DNA of 64,000 nt. Source: Aricia agestis. Taxonomy: Eukaryota; Arthropoda; Insecta; Lepidoptera; Lycaenidae. Below are positions 58,641 through 64,000 of this stretch, piece by piece. Each line of letters starts with the position of its first letter. Position 1 is the first letter of the stretch. The notes under the pieces were generated by a model. That model worked only from the letters and a program-made list of their open reading frames with translations. It was not told the DNA's origin and searched no databases. The stretch covers positions 10,974,001 through 11,038,000 of the forward strand of contig NC_056408.1 in assembly GCF_905147365.1 (NCBI RefSeq), written 5' to 3'. A program made the position numbers and the translations under genes.

Positions 58641-59982
58641 AATTACTGAAAAAAGGAATTACAATGTTGTAGGTATGTGGAGACAAGAGCACAAGCCTTA
58701 GAGATGAAGTAGAAGAATTTTAATGAAAATCATTCACAAATTGTATACTTAGACAAAATCATTATGGAAAAAATACAATGATATAAAATCATCTTAAGGT
58801 GCCTTGTAGAAATATTGCCAGTAATATCTTACTTTTAGATAAAATTTGTGTGACGTGCTTTCCACGAAATGTAAATACACCACTTTAGTGAATATGCCGC
58901 CATATTGGAATCTCATTGAAAACCGCTTACTAAAGCAACCTATTCAAAGCCACGCGCAAGTTTCTGACATGGAAACGTCATCGTATGTCAAACGTCTGAC
59001 AGCACTCCTCGCGCCACCCTACCCCCCTGTGACGTCAGCGAAGGGTTCCTTAAACTCTCATAACTTTCGATAGGCAATCAAAGTTGAAATATTGGAGTAA
59101 TTTATTGAAGATATTTTGATGTGGTCTGGTATAATCGCAAAAGCCGCAAAAAGTGTATATATGATGAATATTTTTGTCTAAAGCGTCAATAAGCAACTTT
59201 TTTAATTGATTAGGTAACAGCAACTGTTTTAGTACCCTTAAAATAAATGATAGGTTTTGATGTCTACAAAGAATGTCACCTTCATAGTACTACAAGCTTG
59301 CCATTTCATGAACCTACATCAACATTGATAATAATATTATTATCAAATATATTGTCATAGTGATCAATTATGATATTACCTTCCGCATTGTAGGTGTGTA
59401 GGTAAAACTTAAATTTAAGATAATAACAGCATAAAAGCTACTTCCTTGATAGCTTTTGCACTTGTACAACTGAAGCTCTTTCTCTCTGATCTTTATTTTG
59501 ATTGCGAAAAAAATGTAAGGCCAATAATCCCATATTTGCCATTTCGTACATACGGTTGTCGCACAAAAACGTCAAATGTTACAGCGTTGAGGGGACACGT
59601 TTGGTATTCTTGACAAGTCTGGATGAGTGCTCTAAGAATTTCTGATGCGCTTACAAAAGAAACCCTATTTTGTAAGCTGTAGAGTTGTTTTCTCCTTGTT
59701 ATTTTTAGCTCCTAAGGGTGTTTACAGTCGAATGAGCAGAAACTTCATTAATCAGCCAGCGTCGCGACAGTGCTGCAGCGTTGCCGTCGTGGTTCAATTT
59801 TTTCCTCTTGCTCCCTTACTTTAGATATTCGACGCGATTTCCTGGGATTCTATGGACTGGGTGGTCGCCTAATCAATAGAATGTGCAGATGTCTTTCTAC
59901 ATACAACTCCACAGTACATAACGCTTTCAACCAGAAGTATTATATAAAATATACGTTTACGGAGAGTTTTGATGTCAAAGAG
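58641..59982. other. Intergenic DNA
   Basis: No gene is supported. A 75-codon frame at 58846-59073 lies in a more balanced patch with two GTGACGTCA-like words near 59028-59038. It is not recognised as coding. Confidence 0.4.
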
Positions 59983-60315
59983 TTTTTTTTTTTTAATGAA
60001 ATAAGGGGGCAAACGAGCAAATGGGTCACCTGATGGAAAGCAACTTCCGTCGCTCATGACACTCGCAGCATCAGAAGAGCTGCAGGTGCGTTGCCGGCCT
60101 TTTAAGAGGGAATAGGGTAATAAGGGAAGGTAGGGATGGAAAGGGAACGGAATAAGGGAGGGTAGGGAAGGGAATAGGGTAGGGGATTGGGCCTCCGGTA
60201 ACACACTCACTCGGCGAAACACAGCGCAAGCACTGTTTCACGCCGGTTTTCTGTGAGGACGTGGTATTTCTCCGGTCAAGCCGGCCCATTCGTGCCGAAG
60301 CATGGCTCTTCCAAG
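59983..60315 (-). mobile_element. SINE family S, copy in minus orientation
   Basis: Read from 60315 on the minus strand: CTTGGAAGAGCCATGCTTCG head, GGAGAAATACCACG, GAAACAGTGCTTGCGCTGTG, the CCCTACC-rich tract, and the GGCCGGCAACGCACC tail to an A12 end at 59983. This is the most complete copy in the window. Confidence 0.85.
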
Positions 60316-60471
60316 TCTAAATGAACGACGATCTTTTTACTGAACACATCCTATCCGATGCTTTCGCAAATCGATTGGGTGGAATAAAAACTTTTCAATT
60401 CTAGCTTATAAGTTATAACTAGTTTAATAGTAAACTATAACTCGTATTTAGAGAACAGAAACATATCACCT

Positions 60472-60513
60472 GAGACTAATTAATATTAAGTTAATTTAAT
60501 ATTAATTAGTCTC
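60472..60513. repeat. Perfect 18-bp hairpin, TAAT-rich
   Basis: GAGACTAATTAATATTAA pairs exactly with TTAATATTAATTAGTCTC across six bases. The arms contain the homeodomain word CTAATTAAT in both orientations. Confidence 0.6.
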
Positions 60514-60789
60514 CGCTTAATTTTTGATTTTCACTTATAACTTCTATTGTTAAAATCTTTAATCACAAACTTACAAAATTCGCTCATCGCGAGCTTACAT
60601 GTCTACGTGTTAAAAACTAAAAACTATCCTCGGGGGGGTCGGGGGTTCCAATTCAAATTCCATTCATTACAAACTTCATCTTAATCGATTTATTCGTAAT
60701 TCGACAGACATTAGACATGCGCAATCAAAATGTTCCTATCCATAAAAAGACACCTTGTATATAAAATTACGTAGGACGCCGAGTCTACC

Positions 60790-60970
60790 AGTATATATAA
60801 TTTGGAAAACAAACATTTGTGACCGGAGCCCATTTGCATTTCAATGCATATTTTATCGCCGCGGCGGAGCGCAGTATCTCGAGTGAGAATATCACTCTTA
60901 TCGGCACCCCTCACTCACTCTTTACACTCCATCCCGCGAATAATCCCTCCGGGAGAGGGGAGCTTTTTTG
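60790..60970. promoter_or_regulatory. Less AT-rich patch with homeodomain-like words
   Basis: CCCATTTGCATTTCAATGCATATTTTATCGCCGC (octamer-like ATTTGCAT, Hox-like TTTTATCG) is followed by a GC-rich CGCGGCGGAGCGCAG block. It could be an upstream enhancer. This rests only on composition and short words. Confidence 0.2.
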
Positions 60971-61065
60971 CAGTTGGTAACACCGAAATATAAAATTCTT
61001 TTATGTTTGAAAATGTTAGGAAAACATCTGAAAGTTTAAACTGGAATAAGTACTACAGTACACTA

Positions 61066-61272
61066 AGGGTGAAGCCAAACGAGCGTAATTTGTGAGTTGT
61101 GAGTCGCAGAATTTCGGTCGCGTAAAAATCTTTTCATACAAATCATGACTTACAAAATTACGCTCGTGTGAATCAAACAGGACTTTTGTATGAAACTGAA
61201 TGCAGCAGAATTTCTGCCAGCCGAAATTCTGCGACTCACAACTCACAAATTACGCTCGTTTGGCTTCACCCT
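61066..61272. mobile_element. MITE with perfect 52-bp terminal inverted repeats
   Basis: 61066-61117 and 61221-61272 are exact complements, starting AGGGTGAAGCCAAACGAGCG. The 103-bp interior includes a partial inner repeat (AATTACGCTCG). Perfect long arms suggest recent insertion or hairpin-templated homogenisation. Confidence 0.85.
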
Positions 61273-61710
61273 AAGAGTACAAACTCAGCGCGAAAAATCT
61301 TGTAGAAATAAGTAAAGTAGATGCTACAATTATGTGGCCGAAGTATTTAAACATTATAATAGTGAATAGGAAACATAATTTTAGGAAGTCTTTATAATTA
61401 AAAATGAAGATCTAAATTAGCTGGAAACAAAAAATGTTAGAGAAAGCTATGTTTTATTACCTAGTAGCTACTTAGTATTATTGATTAATTTAAAATTATG
61501 TTGAAGCTTTATATTGTGCTTTAATGGTATAGGTACCTTTACTTAATTCATAAAGAAATAATTTTTGATTAGGTACTGATTTATTATACAGGCTTTTAGT
61601 GAAGTATGTTATCTGGCTGAAAAGTTACTACCCACATTTCAATTTTTAAGCCATAGAAATAACAGATTTTGATGTTAACCGTGTCAAAAGCAAAAACATG
61701 AAATGTTAAA

Positions 61711-61899
61711 AGCCCAATTCCCTTCCCTATCCTCCCCTATTCCCTTCCCTTCCCATCCCTACCCTCCCCTATTACCTCTTAAAAGGCTGGCAACGCACCT
61801 GCAGCTCTTCTGATGCTGCGAGTGTCCATGGGCGACGGAAGTTGCTTTCCATCAGGTGACCCGTTCGCTCGTTTGCCCCCCTTTTTCATAAAAAAAAAA
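61711..61899 (+). mobile_element. SINE family S, 5'-truncated
   Basis: It begins in the pyrimidine-rich tract (GCCCAATTCCCTTCCC) and contains the full shared LINE-type tail to an A9 end. Confidence 0.8.
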
Positions 61900-61973
61900 T
61901 TACAAAGGTGCTATTATGTTATTAACATTATTAATACGTTTTTATTTTGAGCATCCACGCATCCCGCATTTCT

Positions 61974-62316
61974 GACGTGGGAGAGCCATGCTTCGGCACG
62001 AATGGGCCGGCTCGACCGGAGAAATACCACGGGCTCATCACAGAAAACCGGCGTGAAACAGTGCTTGCGCTGTGTTTCGCCGCGTGAGTGAGTTTACCGG
62101 AGGCCCAACCTACCCTTTTCCCCTCCCTACCCCTATTTCCTTTCCTACCCTCCTCTATTCCCTTCTCTACCCTCCCCTGTTACCCTATTCCCTCATAAAA
62201 GGCCGGCAACGCACCTGCAGCTCTTCTGATGCTGCGAGTGTCCATTGGCGACGGAAGTTGCTTTCCATTGCACGTGACCCGTTTGCTCGTTTGCCCCCTT
62301 ATTTCATAAAAAAAAA
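61974..62316 (+). mobile_element. SINE family S, nearly full-length
   Basis: GACGTGGGAGAGCCATGCTTC head to an A8 end. It lies 75 bp after another truncated copy in the same orientation. It differs by a short CA insertion after CACGGGCT and a changed CCATTGCACGTGACC tail. Confidence 0.85.
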
Positions 62317-64000
62317 CAATCTCCGAAATATATATAATATATTATCTACTGTAGCAGGTTCTCTACGCAAATATGCAACCAGGTCTAAACGAGCTAGGTA
62401 TTACTTTTATTTTCCACATTATATTTTTTGCCGCCGCTCGCGCTGCTTACTGTATTATGATATATCAATTTCACGCACGGATGACATTAAACATCTTACT
62501 TTCTAACTACCAGTCAGTAGCTGATCGATTGCGCGGAAAATCGCTCTGATTCTCCGTAAATATTTTGACGGATTCGAGAATCGTATTACAAAACTTCTTC
62601 ATAGCCTACTGTTTCTTGACGGATCGGTCCCTCGGGTCAATTCCGGACAAACAGTAGCAAAATACAACAATGCGTCAAAGAAATATTATGTCCCCGATGA
62701 TTGCTAAGTTGAATAAAGACGTTCTTTATTTAAAAACTCCGAAATACCCAATGCTTTTGGGATTAGTTGTTACTTGTTACTTTGAAGATAGTATTGTAAT
62801 AGTAGTAGTAGAGTGAGCACATAATATTTGCATTACCTCTTCACAACCTATGTTATTAACTAGTTTTATATAGTTTTAACGACGCAGCAGTCTGTGCTTT
62901 ATTCAAAACTCTACAATTTTAACTATCAATTATTATTCTATACAAAATATTTGAAATAATAATGACGCTATAGCCTATATCTATAGAAGGTCAAAGACTT
63001 TATAAATCAAATGTATTACAGAAACATAATACACAATTATGGTATTGCTAAAAGTGACGCCTACAAACCTGAATACACGTTAGTCCTATTAAAAACCATC
63101 TACCTACACTTCGATTTCAATTACTATCAAATTAACAGTTATTAACACAAATTAAATATGGAAAAAGACAATCTATTTGCACATAAAAGCGCAGACAATT
63201 CAGATTGTGCTGCACCGAAGGCGGTCGCAAAAAGAGCTCCGCTCAGAATGAGTAATGATGCCGGCTCCACGTTGTGAGGATTTCGAAAATACCGCTCCGT
63301 CGCAGCCGTAGACAATGATTGAAATTTAGAAAATAATTGAGTAATGGATAAGGTTTGCTTTATAAATGCCGCCCGTGGATCCAACATACGACTCGAAAGA
63401 CTATTAGAATATCATGCGGCGTTTTTGTTGGCATATCAAACAAATCAATTTAAGTTTCAACAGTTTTGAGCTTTTGTGCAATGTTTTGAAGTCAGTTATA
63501 AATTGTACTTTCTTAATGTTTTTGATCAAAATATTATGATAATAGGCATCAAAGCCACTTGTTTATATAATATCTAGAGTATAGTCAATAGCTTACTAGG
63601 AATCACACCATTAGGTATCTATAATATCTCATTAAGAAAATTCTGACTCATCGATTTTATTTTCACATACTAGAGCAAAAAGATAACTTATGTACGCTGT
63701 ATACTTTAATTAAATACTACAACTGTATACAGGCCTGTAATAATATGTATACAGTATGTAGTATAAAAAAAGTTAAAACAATAAACTTGGTAACACTATC
63801 GCTAATCGGTATCGGTAACACAATGAAAAGCCTCTTTTAAAAATGAATATAAATAGAGTACTACCCTATTGGTATTGCTAGATTTCTTAACACCACCTTT
63901 ATTGCAAAAAAGAAAAGCAAAACGAATGGAAATTGTTCACGGACAAAAGAAAAGTGTTGGTCCAAAGACTCGGTATTAAACAAGTAGAAAATAAAGTTAA
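62317..64000. other. Intergenic DNA
   Basis: No gene is supported up to the window end. 63175-63390 is a more balanced patch with AATAATTGAGTAATGG and an 81-codon minus frame that I do not recognise. It may be regulatory. Confidence 0.35.

Overview
The window is a gene-poor, AT-rich stretch of an insect Hox cluster, almost certainly lepidopteran (moth or butterfly). Two anchors are firm. One is the Hox microRNA mir-10 on the plus strand (6821-6896), with both mature arms intact. The other is a complete two-exon Deformed (Dfd, Hox4) coding region on the minus strand (exon 1 53965-53443, exon 2 42652-42018), encoding a predicted 385-residue protein with the MSSFLM N-terminus, the YPWM hexapeptide, a full homeodomain and a LTAL C-terminus. 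Lepidoptera is inferred from the repeat complement: the ACGGAACCCT-type repeats, the CTAGCTGTCCCGG-type and GATGACGCCCGC-type retroelement tails, and the CTGATGG...GGCCGGCAACGCACC SINE/LINE family. The species cannot be named from the sequence.

Layout. 1-3500: a candidate set of plus-strand exons with good splice sites and a GC-rich island at 2.4-2.7 kb. 5.6-9.2 kb: mir-10 surrounded by several nested miniature inverted-repeat elements (MITEs). 10-34.8 kb: mostly repeats. These include a tRNA-derived SINE with an 11-bp target duplication, jockey-like and R1-like LINE fragments, a LINE 3'-end relic, tandem duplications and an inverted duplication at 32.7/34.3 kb. 34.8-41.1 kb: quiet intergenic DNA. 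41.1-54.1 kb: the Dfd transcription unit with a 10.8-kb intron that carries repeats, foldbacks and less AT-rich patches that may be enhancers. 54.1-64 kb: the Dfd 5' flank, with a near-perfect hairpin close to the gene, one long ACGGAACCCT-type repeat, a 52-bp-TIR MITE and three SINE copies.

How the parts relate. Dfd is a homeodomain transcription factor for mandibular/maxillary identity, and mir-10 is the Hox-embedded microRNA that normally lies between Dfd and Scr. Here mir-10 lies about 35 kb beyond the 3' end of Dfd and points towards it, so the two converge. This suggests that Dfd is inverted relative to the rest of the cluster. The testable prediction is Scr to the left of the window on the plus strand, and zen/Shx/pb to the right. 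No second protein gene could be supported. The remaining ORFs are short, lie in repeats or are antisense shadows. No rRNA, intact tRNA gene or CRISPR array was seen.
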